DNA of 64,000 nt from Curvivirga sp965219885 (GTDB taxonomy: Bacteria; Pseudomonadota; Alphaproteobacteria; UBA8366; Aestuariispiraceae). Location: the NCBI RefSeq assembly GCF_965219885.1, contig NZ_CBDCOT010000007.1, positions 372,001-436,000 of the forward strand, given 5' to 3'. Below the pieces are notes generated by a model. The model ran no database searches and had not been told where the DNA came from. It saw only the letters and a list, made by a program, of their open reading frames with translations. Shown piece after piece: positions 1 through 8,435 of this stretch (the first letter of the stretch is position 1; the number at the start of each line of letters is the position of its first letter). The translations under genes were made by a program, and so were the position numbers.

Positions 1-1
1 C

Positions 2-778
2 TTTCGTGTGGCTTTATCTGTTTCGATTGATCGTGCCGCGATAATTCGAAGTGCAGGTGAAAATATTGGTGTGCCATTTCAAGCAGCGCCTCGTCCGGAA
101 TCAGACTTTTATAATGAAAAGCTAGCGAAGCAATATTTGGAATATGTACCTGGACAGGCTGCCAAGATGTTAGATGATCTTGGGTTAATGAGAGGTGAGG
201 ATGGTATTCGCCGTCGTCCAGATGGAAAACGTTTATCTTTCTTTATCGATACTGTCGGCGATGACCGTTATGACGTTTTGCTCAAAGTTGCGAAAGATTG
301 GCGTGCCATTGGTGTAGATGTCACTGCACGGAATTTGGCTCAACACACATTTTATGATACGCGGGAACTGAATGAACATGATGCCTCCTCTTGGGGCGGT
401 GATGGCGGTATCGCGGTTATTCAATCTCCGATTTTCTATTTCCCAATTTATTATGAATCTGTTCAGGCTGTGAATTGGGCACGTTGGTATCGTGATCCAT
501 CTGATCCGAAAGCAGAAGAGCCGACTGCACCAGTTAAGAAACAAATGGAGCTTTATAGAAAGATAGTAAAAACGCAATCTCAGGAAGAGCAAAGTAGGTT
601 AATGCGTGAAATACTGGATATTGCAGCAGAAGAATTCTATGTGTTCGGGGTGAGTTTACCACCAATACGGTATGGAATTTATCGTCAGGGATTTGAAAAT
701 GTGCCTGCATTGATGCCGGCGGCATGGACTTATCCGACGCCCGCGCCCACAAATCCGGCACAATATTTCTTTAGATAA
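2..778 (+). CDS. ABC transporter family-5 substrate-binding protein, C-terminal part (5' truncated by window edge)
   Basis: The reading frame is open from the first bases, and an FRVALSVSIDRAAII-like stretch at the edge is typical of the C-terminal lobe of oligopeptide/nickel-type (SBP_bac_5) periplasmic binding proteins (…R.AlslAIDR..I). It continues with a KLAKQYLEYVPGQAAKMLDDLGL segment, which in this family is the 'AkaLLdeAG' hinge helix, and a terminal NPAQYFFR. The GTG at position 8 is not a real start; the gene begins upstream of the window. The protein would bind a peptide or similar ligand in the periplasm for an ABC importer, but no permease or ATPase gene is visible here and the ligand is unknown. 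A two-component kinase follows 99 bases downstream on the same strand. Confidence 0.85.
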   Translation, partial: FRVALSVSIDRAAIIRSAGENIGVPFQAAPRPESDFYNEKLAKQYLEYVPGQAAKMLDDLGLMRGEDGIRRRPDGKRLSFFIDTVGDDRYDVLLKVAKDWRAIGVDVTARNLAQHTFYDTRELNEHDASSWGGDGGIAVIQSPIFYFPIYYESVQAVNWARWYRDPSDPKAEEPTAPVKKQMELYRKIVKTQSQEEQSRLMREILDIAAEEFYVFGVSLPPIRYGIYRQGFENVPALMPAAWTYPTPAPTNPAQYFFR

Positions 779-877
779 GTTTCATTATATATTTTGAGTA
801 AGAATTTAAGATAAGGTAATAGGCAGATATATGAGTGTAATTGATACGAGGGTATCGGCATATTCTGTGGGGGGGAC

Positions 878-3061
878 ATGTCAGAACAAACTCATTTGAA
901 AATCGGTAAACGACGTTTTCTCTTTGGAGGTTTGACTTTCAAGGTTCTTTCAATCGTCGTTTTGGCGCAGTTATTAATTTTGTCTGTTGGGGGGTATTTC
1001 TATGTCGGCCAATTGACGAGATCAATTGATGCTACGGTGGAGAATCGATTGCGATCTGTTGGGGCTTTATTACAAGATTCCCAATTAAAATATACGGCAC
1101 TTTCTGATCGCGATGTATTAACCGAGCTAGTTGGAGATGAGCTACTTGATGGTATGGTTGTTGGTGTCAATGGTACAATCTATCATTCCATCAACAAGTC
1201 CTTGTTAGGCCAATCCATTTCTAAACTTGGTCATCTAAAGTTAAACTGGTTCAATCCCACCCATGTGGAACCGCAACTTATTCGCCTTGAAGAGGGTGAT
1301 GAAACATCCATCGTCAGTATTACACCTATATTTACATTAAATTCTACGCGCCCATTTTTATTTGCATATATAAAACTCGACAGCACAAGCTTAACTCAGG
1401 AAAAACAATTGATAATGATCGAAACGTTTTTCGCGGCGTTGGCGTGTATTCTGCTGACGAGTTTTATCATTTATATTTTCCTTCATCGCTTTATTTTTAA
1501 ACGTATTCGCTCCGCTGCTGATTTTGCAGAAAATGTGGCTGTTGGGGATTACTCTTCTAAGTTAAAGGCCTTTGCGCATGATGAGCTCGGATTGCTTGAG
1601 CGTAGTTTGAACCAAATGGTTTTTGAGTTGAAAGAGCGAAGTCATAAAAATGATGAAGCAGAACGAGAATTGAAGGATGTGAATGAGAATCTGGAAAATC
1701 GTGTGGTGGAACGTACAACGGAATTATCCAAAGCAGCCCATGATTTAATGTTAGAGGCTGATAGTCATAAGAAAACAACAGATGCTTTGAAGAAACAGGG
1801 TGCTTTCATGCAGCTCTTGCAGCGTATTATAGTTGCATCTAATGAAACCAATTCAATTGATGAGGCATGGAAAGTTGGTCTGCATGCAATACAGAAGCAT
1901 TTCAGATGGCCGGTAGGGATGGTCTTTACATTAAAAGACGATCATCGTGATATCATGAGTCTTTCGGAAAATGTATATCTGGAAGATCTAAAAACCTATG
2001 GTGAGTTAGCCGAATATTCCTCTGAGTTTGATATTCATATGGGCGAAGGGCTTGTTGGAAGTGTGTTACGCAGCGGGCGCCCTCAACTCTTACGTATGGA
2101 TGAGGAAGTTAAGAGTAATAATCGCGAGACTATTGCAAAGCGTTCAGGTTTAGGTTGGTCTTTTGCTATTCCAATTTTGGTTGGGCGTGAAGTTGTTGCT
2201 GTAATGGAGTTTTTCTCGGCCGTTGAGATAGAGCAGGATTCAGAGTTATTTGAAGTAGCCAGAGATATCGGCATTCAGTTAGGTCGTGTGATGGAACGAC
2301 GGCGGGCCGAACAACTTATTCAAGAAGCCAAGATGAATTCTGACGTAGCGAATTATGCTAAAACCGAATTTATTTCAAAATTGGGTCATGAGTTACGCAC
2401 ACCTATCAATGCTATTGTAGGTTTTGGCCAACTTATGCAAGCTCAGGCAGATGTCGTATCATCTGAGCAACGCTATCAGCAGTTAGAGACGATTACACGG
2501 GCCGGGCGTCATCTGGCACGATTGGTCGATCAAATGACGGATTTAGCGCGCATTGAAGCGGGCGAATTAAAACTAGATACACAGCATATTCAGGTGAAAA
2601 CTGTGATCAAAGAGACGTTGAAAAAACTAGAATCTTTGATTGATATGAAAAATATAAACGTGATTGAGAATCTTGATATTCCAGATGATTATACATTGAA
2701 TTGTGATACAGCTGTTTTGGAGCAAATTATTACAAGCTTGCTTACAAATGCTATTCATTATGGCGGTGCTAGTCAGACAATTTTGTTGCAGCTTTCATCA
2801 ACAGCAACGGATGGGATACAAATTGTGATTGCCGATCAGGGGAAACCTTTGACGCCTGTGGACAGTCAGGAAATATTTGAACCACTGGCCCGTTTGGACC
2901 GTCATCGAGGGCTTGTCGATGGATTAGGCATTGGTCTAACACTTAGCCGTGAATATGCACAAGTGATGGGAGGGGACATAACCTGTCAGTCCGGGGCAAG
3001 TGCATTGGATGTGGACGGAAAACGTGGAAATAGCTTTATTGTTACTTTGCCTAAAACTTAA
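878..3061 (+). CDS. Membrane hybrid-less sensor histidine kinase (HAMP-GAF-HisKA-HATPase)
   Basis: This 727-residue protein has a membrane segment at about 19-43, a periplasmic sensing region, and a second membrane segment at about 179-206. A HAMP linker with coiled coil follows to about 300, then a GAF-like domain (about 305-475) and a HisKA box with the phospho-acceptor His504 in LGHELRTPINAIVGF. The ATPase domain has an N-box with Asn624 (LLTNAIHYGG), a G1-like DQGKPL and a G2 GLGIGLTL. It should autophosphorylate at His504 in response to periplasmic and perhaps cytosolic cues. No receiver domain and no response-regulator gene is adjacent, so its partner is unknown. The start is preceded by a strong GGGGGGG ribosome site. 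The upstream substrate-binding gene is a possible but unproven sensory partner. Confidence 0.9.
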   Translation: MSEQTHLKIGKRRFLFGGLTFKVLSIVVLAQLLILSVGGYFYVGQLTRSIDATVENRLRSVGALLQDSQLKYTALSDRDVLTELVGDELLDGMVVGVNGTIYHSINKSLLGQSISKLGHLKLNWFNPTHVEPQLIRLEEGDETSIVSITPIFTLNSTRPFLFAYIKLDSTSLTQEKQLIMIETFFAALACILLTSFIIYIFLHRFIFKRIRSAADFAENVAVGDYSSKLKAFAHDELGLLERSLNQMVFELKERSHKNDEAERELKDVNENLENRVVERTTELSKAAHDLMLEADSHKKTTDALKKQGAFMQLLQRIIVASNETNSIDEAWKVGLHAIQKHFRWPVGMVFTLKDDHRDIMSLSENVYLEDLKTYGELAEYSSEFDIHMGEGLVGSVLRSGRPQLLRMDEEVKSNNRETIAKRSGLGWSFAIPILVGREVVAVMEFFSAVEIEQDSELFEVARDIGIQLGRVMERRRAEQLIQEAKMNSDVANYAKTEFISKLGHELRTPINAIVGFGQLMQAQADVVSSEQRYQQLETITRAGRHLARLVDQMTDLARIEAGELKLDTQHIQVKTVIKETLKKLESLIDMKNINVIENLDIPDDYTLNCDTAVLEQIITSLLTNAIHYGGASQTILLQLSSTATDGIQIVIADQGKPLTPVDSQEIFEPLARLDRHRGLVDGLGIGLTLSREYAQVMGGDITCQSGASALDVDGKRGNSFIVTLPKT

Positions 3062-3094
3062 ATAGTTTTCATTACGAACTGTAGTGTTAAAAGA

Positions 3095-3123
3095 AAACCC
3101 TGCTTTAGATGAAAGCAGGGTTT
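3095..3123. terminator. Bidirectional Rho-independent terminator
   Basis: Twelve-base stem AAACCCTGCTTT / AAAGCAGGGTTT with a 5-base loop lies between the convergent histidine kinase and DD-carboxypeptidase genes. A- and T-rich flanks suit both directions. Confidence 0.85.
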
Positions 3124-3151
3124 AAACTTTTCCGTATATCTCCAATGCAAC

Positions 3152-4495
3152 CTAATTTACGATAGCAATTTGATCTGGTTGTATCGGTGGAATAATTACG
3201 CAGCTTAGCGATGTTTCTGTTAATACGTGACAGCTTTCACGTGCTTCCATTTCGCTTAGTCCTGTTAGGCGCGCTCTATATAGTCGATTTTTTAAATCTT
3301 TAACTTCTGAAACTTGAATATTAGCATCTTTACTCACATAACGTACATGGACTGCGGCTAAGCCTGCTGCCTGATGAGCACGGCGTTTTTCTCTAAAAGC
3401 ACCAACTTGAACAGCCCAGATAGTCTCTGCTTCAAGTACCGGTTCTGTTTTCTTGGAAGATGTCGACGGTTTTTGGTTTGTTGCTGCGACTTGAACAGGT
3501 TGATCTAATTCTTTAGTTAAAGTTTCCGAGGTAACAAGTTTAACTGTTTCCGCTTCTTTTTGGGGCTTGGATTTTAAATATTCACCGTTAACATCGTCCG
3601 CTAAAGCGATCTGTGTTTCGCGTTCAAGAATTACCACTTTTCCATTATCAGCTAATTTTATCTCTGGCTTCATAGGTGGACGTAATGAAGCAATTAAAAT
3701 TTTATGATAGCTCTTATTCAAAAGCTTTTGCATATGAGCATTGCGGGATTTTGAAGTACGACCACCAAATACAACACCAAGTAAGCGACGACCATGTCTC
3801 TCAACAGAAGCGACAAGGTTAAACCCGCTTGCATTGGTAAAGCCTGTTTTTATGCCATCTGTGCCTTCATAATAACGTAGCAATTTATTATGGTTGTAAT
3901 AGGTGCGGTTCTTATATTTGTATTTCCAAGTGCTGAAGTAATGGTAAAATTGTGGGAAATCAGAACGAATACGCAATCCTAATGTTGCCATGTCACGAGC
4001 AGAAGAAAGTTGACCGCGTTTATGTAAGCCAGAAGCATTTTTGAAAAACGTATTCTTCATTCCCATAGCATGAGCTTTTTGTGTCATCGCTTTTGCAAAT
4101 TTCGCTTCTGTACCACCGATACCTTCTGCAACAACAACGGCGACATCGTTTGCTGACTTTGTTACAAGTGCAAGAATGGCGTCTTCCACAGTAATTGTTG
4201 TACCTTTGCGTAATCCAAGTTTAGATGGGCGTTGTTGTGATGCCTTTCGGGAAACTTTTAATTTACTTGTAAGTTTTAGATCGCCTTTTTCAACTGCATC
4301 GAACAGCATGTATAATGTCATGATCTTTGTAAGAGAGGCAGGGTGATTACGGGTGTCTGCGTTTACAGAATGAAATACTTCGCCAGTTTCTGCGTCCAGA
4401 ATAATCGAGGCATATTTTGCTTGGGCCAGGTTCTTTGCTGCGCCAAAAGTTAAAGTCGCAAATAAAACTAAAGTAAAACCAAGTAATCGATACAT
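3152..4495 (-). CDS. D-alanyl-D-alanine carboxypeptidase (S11 family, PBP5-like) with C-terminal SPOR domain
   Basis: This is a peptidoglycan-trimming serine peptidase of 447 residues. All three penicillin-binding motifs are present: SLTK with catalytic Ser54 and Lys57, SAN at 114-116, and KTG at 216-218. A hydrophobic N-terminal signal segment (residues 2 to about 20) exports it. Instead of only the usual PBP5 C-terminal beta domain, the tail (about 365-440) reads IWAVQVGAFREKRRAHQAA…, a SPOR domain that binds denuded septal glycan, so a role at the division site is likely. Fusions of DacA-type enzymes to SPOR are known in Alphaproteobacteria. It is transcribed alone and converges on the kinase gene. 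Confidence 0.93.
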   Translation of the reverse strand: MYRLLGFTLVLFATLTFGAAKNLAQAKYASIILDAETGEVFHSVNADTRNHPASLTKIMTLYMLFDAVEKGDLKLTSKLKVSRKASQQRPSKLGLRKGTTITVEDAILALVTKSANDVAVVVAEGIGGTEAKFAKAMTQKAHAMGMKNTFFKNASGLHKRGQLSSARDMATLGLRIRSDFPQFYHYFSTWKYKYKNRTYYNHNKLLRYYEGTDGIKTGFTNASGFNLVASVERHGRRLLGVVFGGRTSKSRNAHMQKLLNKSYHKILIASLRPPMKPEIKLADNGKVVILERETQIALADDVNGEYLKSKPQKEAETVKLVTSETLTKELDQPVQVAATNQKPSTSSKKTEPVLEAETIWAVQVGAFREKRRAHQAAGLAAVHVRYVSKDANIQVSEVKDLKNRLYRARLTGLSEMEARESCHVLTETSLSCVIIPPIQPDQIAIVN

Positions 4496-4766
4496 GACAA
4501 CCCATTGCCTATTCAGGAATATTTATAAAATTTTCTTAATACTTGCCGAATCTTCTTGAACTATATGCGAATCGGCAAAATTCGTCTATAGATAATTCTA
4601 TAACCTGTTTCGGACAAAGGCTTCAAGGCTTTTTGGTGATTTCTGTCACATTGCCTTATTTTAGTCATTTTAAGATGTAGAATATTGCATTCCCAAATTG
4701 GTTACATATATGGCATATATGTTTATTACATCTTATGAATACTTATAATTATTTGGTTATACTAAA

Positions 4767-5468
4767 ATGATGAAAAAATCGCTAATAGTTGCAATTTCAA
4801 GTGTTGTTTTCCTTTCCGCATGTACGAGTGATGGGAACCTCACAAATATTTTATGGCGTAAAGCGACTTGGGAGAGTTATGTCTCTGGTGGTGATATTAA
4901 ACAAAACTGCCATGCTGAAAATTCTAATCAGTATCGTTATCTCTATAATGCCAATCGTGCACAATCGGTTTTGATGTATAACTGGAAGACAGATGGAGAG
5001 TTGAGCTTTCAACGCTTAGATCGTCGGATAAAGCTGGAAAAGATCGAGGTGAGTCCAACTATGCATGAAGCCTTGTTGGATCCTAAAGAGGTCAAACTTG
5101 ATTTAAACTTGTCAAAAAAAATGAAATTGGCGGAGTTAACAAAGGCGGATATCCAGCGTGAGGGCATGGAAGAGGGAGAGGAAATGACTTCTGCAGATCA
5201 TTTTTTGTCTTTAGCATCTTGTATCGATGGTGAATTCAATCTGACTGTTTTTGACCAAAGTGAGTTGCAGCGGGCGTTTCCGGAAGGATTAGAATATTTG
5301 CTATCCGTATCAACAGATGAAAAAACGCGCCCAAAACTTTCAAAGGAAAAGGCGACGACAAATAGTTTTTTGATGTCTAAGAAGAATGATGAGGATGTTT
5401 TTAATCATTATAGAATTAGATATACGGGTGATAAGGTTGAGTTTGGCGCAGGATATCTTACTAAATAA
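4767..5468 (+). CDS. Lipoprotein of unknown function
   Basis: The N-terminus is MMKKSLIVAISSVVFLSAC, a clear lipoprotein signal with the lipobox LSAC and Cys19 as the lipidated residue. The 233-residue mature part is hydrophilic, rich in charged residues, and contains two further cysteines (NCHAE and ASCID) that could pair in the periplasm. I recognise no family. The start could be either of two consecutive ATG codons. It is followed at a distance by trcR, which has its own promoter, so the two need not be co-transcribed. Confidence 0.75.
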   Translation: MMKKSLIVAISSVVFLSACTSDGNLTNILWRKATWESYVSGGDIKQNCHAENSNQYRYLYNANRAQSVLMYNWKTDGELSFQRLDRRIKLEKIEVSPTMHEALLDPKEVKLDLNLSKKMKLAELTKADIQREGMEEGEEMTSADHFLSLASCIDGEFNLTVFDQSELQRAFPEGLEYLLSVSTDEKTRPKLSKEKATTNSFLMSKKNDEDVFNHYRIRYTGDKVEFGAGYLTK

Positions 5469-5483
5469 AAAGGAAGATAGGCT

Positions 5484-5513
5484 TTGACCAAAAGTTAAAG
5501 AATGTGATATAAG
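5484..5513 (+). promoter_or_regulatory. Sigma-70-type promoter for trcR
   Basis: TTGACC (5484-5489) and TATAAG (5508-5513) are separated by an 18-base spacer, about 85 bases before the trcR start. This is one of the best -35/-10 matches I saw in the window. It is a prediction by inspection. Confidence 0.6.
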
Positions 5514-5599
5514 CGGGCATTCCCGAAAAATTTGAGGAACTTGCGCGCCGAATGGCGCGAATAGCTATTGGTAAATTCTGATCCGAATTGGAGCTAGAA

Positions 5600-6205
5600 A
5601 TGAGCAAATTATTAATGCCTAAAGCTACTGCTGTATGGCTGATTGATAATACAACATTGTCTTTTGAACAGATTGCAGCGTTTACAGGTTTGCATCGTTT
5701 GGAAATTCAAGCGTTGGCTGACGGTGATGTTGCACCGGGTATGCAAGGCATGGATCCAATTCAAAATGGTCAATTAACACGTGATGAAATCGTACGTTGC
5801 GAAGCAGATGATAAAGCTGCTTTGAAAATGGCGAAAAGCGATATTCCGATGCCTGTTGTTCGTAACAAGGGCCCACGTTATACACCAGTTTCCAAGCGTG
5901 CAGATAAGCCGGATGGAATTTCTTGGTTGGTGAAGCATCACCCTGAACTAACAGATGCCCAAATTGGTCGTTTGATTGGTACAACAAAACCAACAATTCA
6001 GAAAATCCGTGATAAATCTCATTGGAATGCTGCAAATTTCCGTCCACGTTCCCCGGTTGAACTTGGGTTATGCAGCCAATTGGAGTTGTCTACAGAGATT
6101 GCAAAAGCGATCAAAGCTGGTCGCCAACCTCTGGCAGAGCCGATTGTTGAAGATCACGAAGAAGATACAATGCAAGAGCCAACAGGTTGGGAAGGTCTTT
6201 CCTAA
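5600..6205 (+). CDS. trcR: Cell cycle transcriptional regulator TrcR (DUF1013)
   Basis: The 201-residue protein starting MSKLLMPKATAVWLIDN matches the DUF1013/TrcR family, which is widespread and almost confined to Alphaproteobacteria. It acts as an RNA-polymerase-associated, DNA-binding cell-cycle regulator. The helix-turn-helix-like stretches SFEQIAAFTGLHRLEIQAL and LTDAQIGRLIGTTKPTIQKI are visible. An in-frame TTG at 5588 overlaps the GGAG ribosome site, so I take the ATG at 5600 as the start, with the GGAG about 6 bases away. The gene is monocistronic, with a good promoter upstream and a strong terminator downstream. Its presence is the best taxonomic marker in the window. Confidence 0.92.
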   Translation: MSKLLMPKATAVWLIDNTTLSFEQIAAFTGLHRLEIQALADGDVAPGMQGMDPIQNGQLTRDEIVRCEADDKAALKMAKSDIPMPVVRNKGPRYTPVSKRADKPDGISWLVKHHPELTDAQIGRLIGTTKPTIQKIRDKSHWNAANFRPRSPVELGLCSQLELSTEIAKAIKAGRQPLAEPIVEDHEEDTMQEPTGWEGLS

Positions 6206-6228
6206 TCGTTGTATGCAATGTTGAATTT

Positions 6229-6257
6229 AAAAGCCCGAAGATCTTCTTCGGGCTTTT
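6229..6257. terminator. Rho-independent terminator after trcR
   Basis: AAAAGCCCGAAG / CTTCGGGCTTTT stem, 12 base pairs with a 5-base loop, followed by a T-rich run. It also serves the convergent MarR gene on the other strand. Confidence 0.9.
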
Positions 6258-6264
6258 ATTTTAT

Positions 6265-6747
6265 CTATTCAAAACTTTTTAAGAATTTAGATGCTAGTTG
6301 ATTGAGTTGATGAAACTCTTTTTCTGACAAATTGCCAGTTATCCTATGTTGTGTTGCGACATGATCTGTAACAGCAGCATCTATGATGTTGAATCCCTGT
6401 TCTGTCAGTTGAATGAATACGCTTCTTGCGTCTTCTGGGTTTTGAATTCGCTCTACTAATCCCTTTTTACATAGCTGATCAATTCGATTGGTCATCGATC
6501 CTGATGTGATCATCATGGTTTTTAATAGATCATTTGGTGAGAGACGATATGGTGCCCCTGATCGTCTAAGTGTCGCCAATAAATCGAAACTGGCAAAATT
6601 TAAACCATGTTCAGCCATGGTTTTTTCCATTTCTTTCGACAGATGATTAGAGACACGTATAAGGCGCCCAATCAACGACATAGGTATAACATCAAGGTCA
6701 GGCCTGACCTCATTCCATTGATCGATAATTTTTGTAACTTCATCCAT
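6265..6747 (-). CDS. MarR-family transcriptional regulator
   Basis: A 160-residue winged-helix regulator. The central region reads LSPNDLLKTMMITSGSMTNRIDQL (recognition helix), followed by KGLVERIQNPEDARSVFIQLTEQG, the classic MarR wing. Long helices at both ends form the dimer interface. It is divergent from an EamA exporter and an oxidoreductase, and the 104-base gap holds three palindromes that resemble MarR operators. The simplest reading is that it represses itself and the exporter operon, and releases on binding a small phenolic, quinone-like or xenobiotic ligand. The ligand is inferred from the family, not visible. Confidence 0.92.
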   Translation of the reverse strand: MDEVTKIIDQWNEVRPDLDVIPMSLIGRLIRVSNHLSKEMEKTMAEHGLNFASFDLLATLRRSGAPYRLSPNDLLKTMMITSGSMTNRIDQLCKKGLVERIQNPEDARSVFIQLTEQGFNIIDAAVTDHVATQHRITGNLSEKEFHQLNQLASKFLKSFE

Positions 6748-6769
6748 AAAAAATAAATAATAAATTTTT

Positions 6770-6832
6770 ATCTTGACGTCAAGATTAATTAAAGTATCTT
6801 GATATCAAGATAAATATCTCGACTTCAAGATA
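6770..6832. promoter_or_regulatory. Three tandem MarR-type operator palindromes
   Basis: Three related inverted repeats fill the marR/eamA divergent gap. They are ATCTTGACGTCAAGAT (6770-6785, perfect), TATCTTGATATCAAGATA (6795-6812, perfect) and TATCTCGACTTCAAGATA (6815-6832, imperfect). Their centres are 26 and 20 bases apart. The consensus TATCTTGAnnTCAAGATA resembles operators of MarR proteins such as MhqR. The last site ends 19 bases before the eamA start, over its leader. Confidence 0.85.
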
Positions 6833-6851
6833 AATTGAAAGGAGACACAAG

Positions 6852-7730
6852 ATGTCTCGACATTTGGATTTAATATTGACGGCTCTGGCGCCCGCCATTT
6901 GGGGAAGCAGCTATATCATCACTACAGAGTTGTTACCGCAGGGATATCCCTTAACGGTTGCAATGTTACGGGCTTTGCCTGCAGGTTTATTACTTATACT
7001 GGTCGTTCGAAAACTACCGGAAGGGATGATTTGGTGGGGGCGTGTATTCCTACTTGGTGTTTTGAATTTTGGGTTTTTCTGGTGGATGCTCTTTGAAGCA
7101 GCTTATCGATTGCCAGGTGGTGTTGCAGCGACAGTAGGGGCCATACAACCTCTTGTTGTTATCTTTTTAGCAAGTGCGGTTTTAGGCCAGAAGTTACGCA
7201 TAATCTCTGTTGTTGCAGCGCTTGTCGGGATTGGCGGTGTTGCCTTTCTGGTGCTTTCCGGTGAGGCAAAATTTGACATGATAGGCATTTTAGCCGCGGC
7301 AGCGGGTGCCGCTTCTATGGCATTAGGAACAATTTTGACTCGTAAATGGCAACCGCCCGTTTCATTGTTGACATTCACGTCATGGCAGTTGGTTGCTGGT
7401 GGTCTGATCTTATTACCATTCTCGATGATTTTTGAACCCGCTCTACCAGTGTTAACGGTAAAAAACTATGCAGGCTTAATCTATCTAGGGCTTATTGGTG
7501 CGGCTTTTACCTATATTTTATGGTTCCGCGGAATTTCCAAAATAGAGCCTGCGAAAATCTCCGTTCTTGGATTTTTCAGCCCCGCTGCCGCTGTATTGCT
7601 TGGATGGGGAATTTTGGGTCAAAACCTTACAACTCTACAAATAGTTGGCCTTGTTTTTGTGATCTTCAGCGTGTGGCTGGGGCAACAATCAGGCTTTCGA
7701 ATTAACTTACTAAATAAATCAACCGCGTAA
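6852..7730 (+). CDS. EamA/DMT-family transporter
   Basis: A 292-residue inner-membrane protein with about ten hydrophobic helices in two repeated EamA halves. The first starts LTALAPAIWGSSYIITTELLP and the second starts GILAAAAGAASMALGTILTRKW. The WGSSYI motif in the first helix is typical of this drug/metabolite exporter family. The start has a GAAAGGAG ribosome site. It lies directly downstream of the MarR operators and 24 bases before the NAD(P)-binding gene, which suggests an inducible two-gene efflux/detoxification operon. The substrate is not predictable. Confidence 0.9.
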   Translation: MSRHLDLILTALAPAIWGSSYIITTELLPQGYPLTVAMLRALPAGLLLILVVRKLPEGMIWWGRVFLLGVLNFGFFWWMLFEAAYRLPGGVAATVGAIQPLVVIFLASAVLGQKLRIISVVAALVGIGGVAFLVLSGEAKFDMIGILAAAAGAASMALGTILTRKWQPPVSLLTFTSWQLVAGGLILLPFSMIFEPALPVLTVKNYAGLIYLGLIGAAFTYILWFRGISKIEPAKISVLGFFSPAAAVLLGWGILGQNLTTLQIVGLVFVIFSVWLGQQSGFRINLLNKSTA

Positions 7731-7754
7731 TGGAAATGGAAAAGGAATAGAAAA

Positions 7755-8393
7755 ATGAAAATGATTATCTTTGGTGCTGCTGGTGATGTTGGTCAGCGTT
7801 TCGTAAGCGAGGCGTTGATGAGAGAATACGAAGTTACTGTCTTTATTCGTAACCCAGATCAAGCAGAGATTTGGGGAGATAAAGTTCGGGTTGTTATTGG
7901 TGATTTAGATGATACGGAAAATTTGGTTTCAATCGTAAAAGAACATGACTTTATTTTATCTGCATTGCGTCCTGCTGAAGGTAAAGAAGATTTATTGGTA
8001 CCATTAACGTCGAAAGTGATATCAATTGCAGGAGAAGCTGGGTTGCCAATTTTAATTACAGGCGGTGCTGCAAGTTTAAAAATCCCGAACACAGATTACA
8101 CTGTTTTAACAGCACCAGATTTCTTGCCAGATGCTGTGCGACCGATCGCAACAGCCTGTCAGGCGCAATATGATATGTGTTTAGAAGTGATGGATGTGGA
8201 TTGGACCTATCAGGCCCCATCCGCCATGTTAGTCCCTGCAGAGCGAACGGGGAAATATCGTATAGAAACAGATCAGTTGGTCACGGATGATAATGGCAAT
8301 TCGAAAATATCTATGGAAGATTTTGCTATGGCTGCGTTTGATGAAGTTGAAAATAGACGATTTATTCGACAAAGATTTACAGCGGGATACTAA
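7755..8393 (+). CDS. NAD(P)-binding Rossmann-fold protein (atypical short-chain epimerase/reductase, YesF/BVR-B-like)
   Basis: The N-terminus MKMIIFGAAGDVGQRFVSEAL carries the GxxGxxG dinucleotide-binding signature after the first beta strand, and FIRNPDQ after the second strand suits NADP. At 212 residues it fits the compact atypical-SDR group (NAD(P)H azoreductase, biliverdin reductase B, NmrA-like) that act on quinones, flavins or similar small molecules. No classical YxxxK catalytic pair is evident. It is the second gene of the MarR-controlled operon, consistent with reduction of the same compound that the exporter removes. That link is inference. Confidence 0.85.
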   Translation: MKMIIFGAAGDVGQRFVSEALMREYEVTVFIRNPDQAEIWGDKVRVVIGDLDDTENLVSIVKEHDFILSALRPAEGKEDLLVPLTSKVISIAGEAGLPILITGGAASLKIPNTDYTVLTAPDFLPDAVRPIATACQAQYDMCLEVMDVDWTYQAPSAMLVPAERTGKYRIETDQLVTDDNGNSKISMEDFAMAAFDEVENRRFIRQRFTAGY

Positions 8394-8398
8394 ACCAA

Positions 8399-8424
8399 AA
8401 AAGGAAGCCATTTGGCTTCCTTTT
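8399..8424. terminator. Rho-independent terminator
   Basis: AAAAGGAAGCC / GGCTTCCTTTT stem with a 4-base loop, followed by T-rich sequence. It lies between the oxidoreductase gene and the convergent HD-domain gene. Confidence 0.88.
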
Positions 8425-8435
8425 CTTTTAGCTGA

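Noticed and set aside
233..592. Minus-strand 119-residue ORF
   Set aside because: Antisense to the clear substrate-binding-protein frame, with no ribosome site and no recognisable domain.
5588..5599. TTG start for trcR giving four extra residues
   Set aside because: The TTG is part of the GGAG ribosome site for the ATG at 5600; the same artefact explains TTG starts at 13930, 15524 and 60567.
5682..6047. Minus-strand 121-residue ORF opposite trcR
   Set aside because: Wholly inside the well-supported trcR gene on the other strand; composition looks like an antisense shadow.
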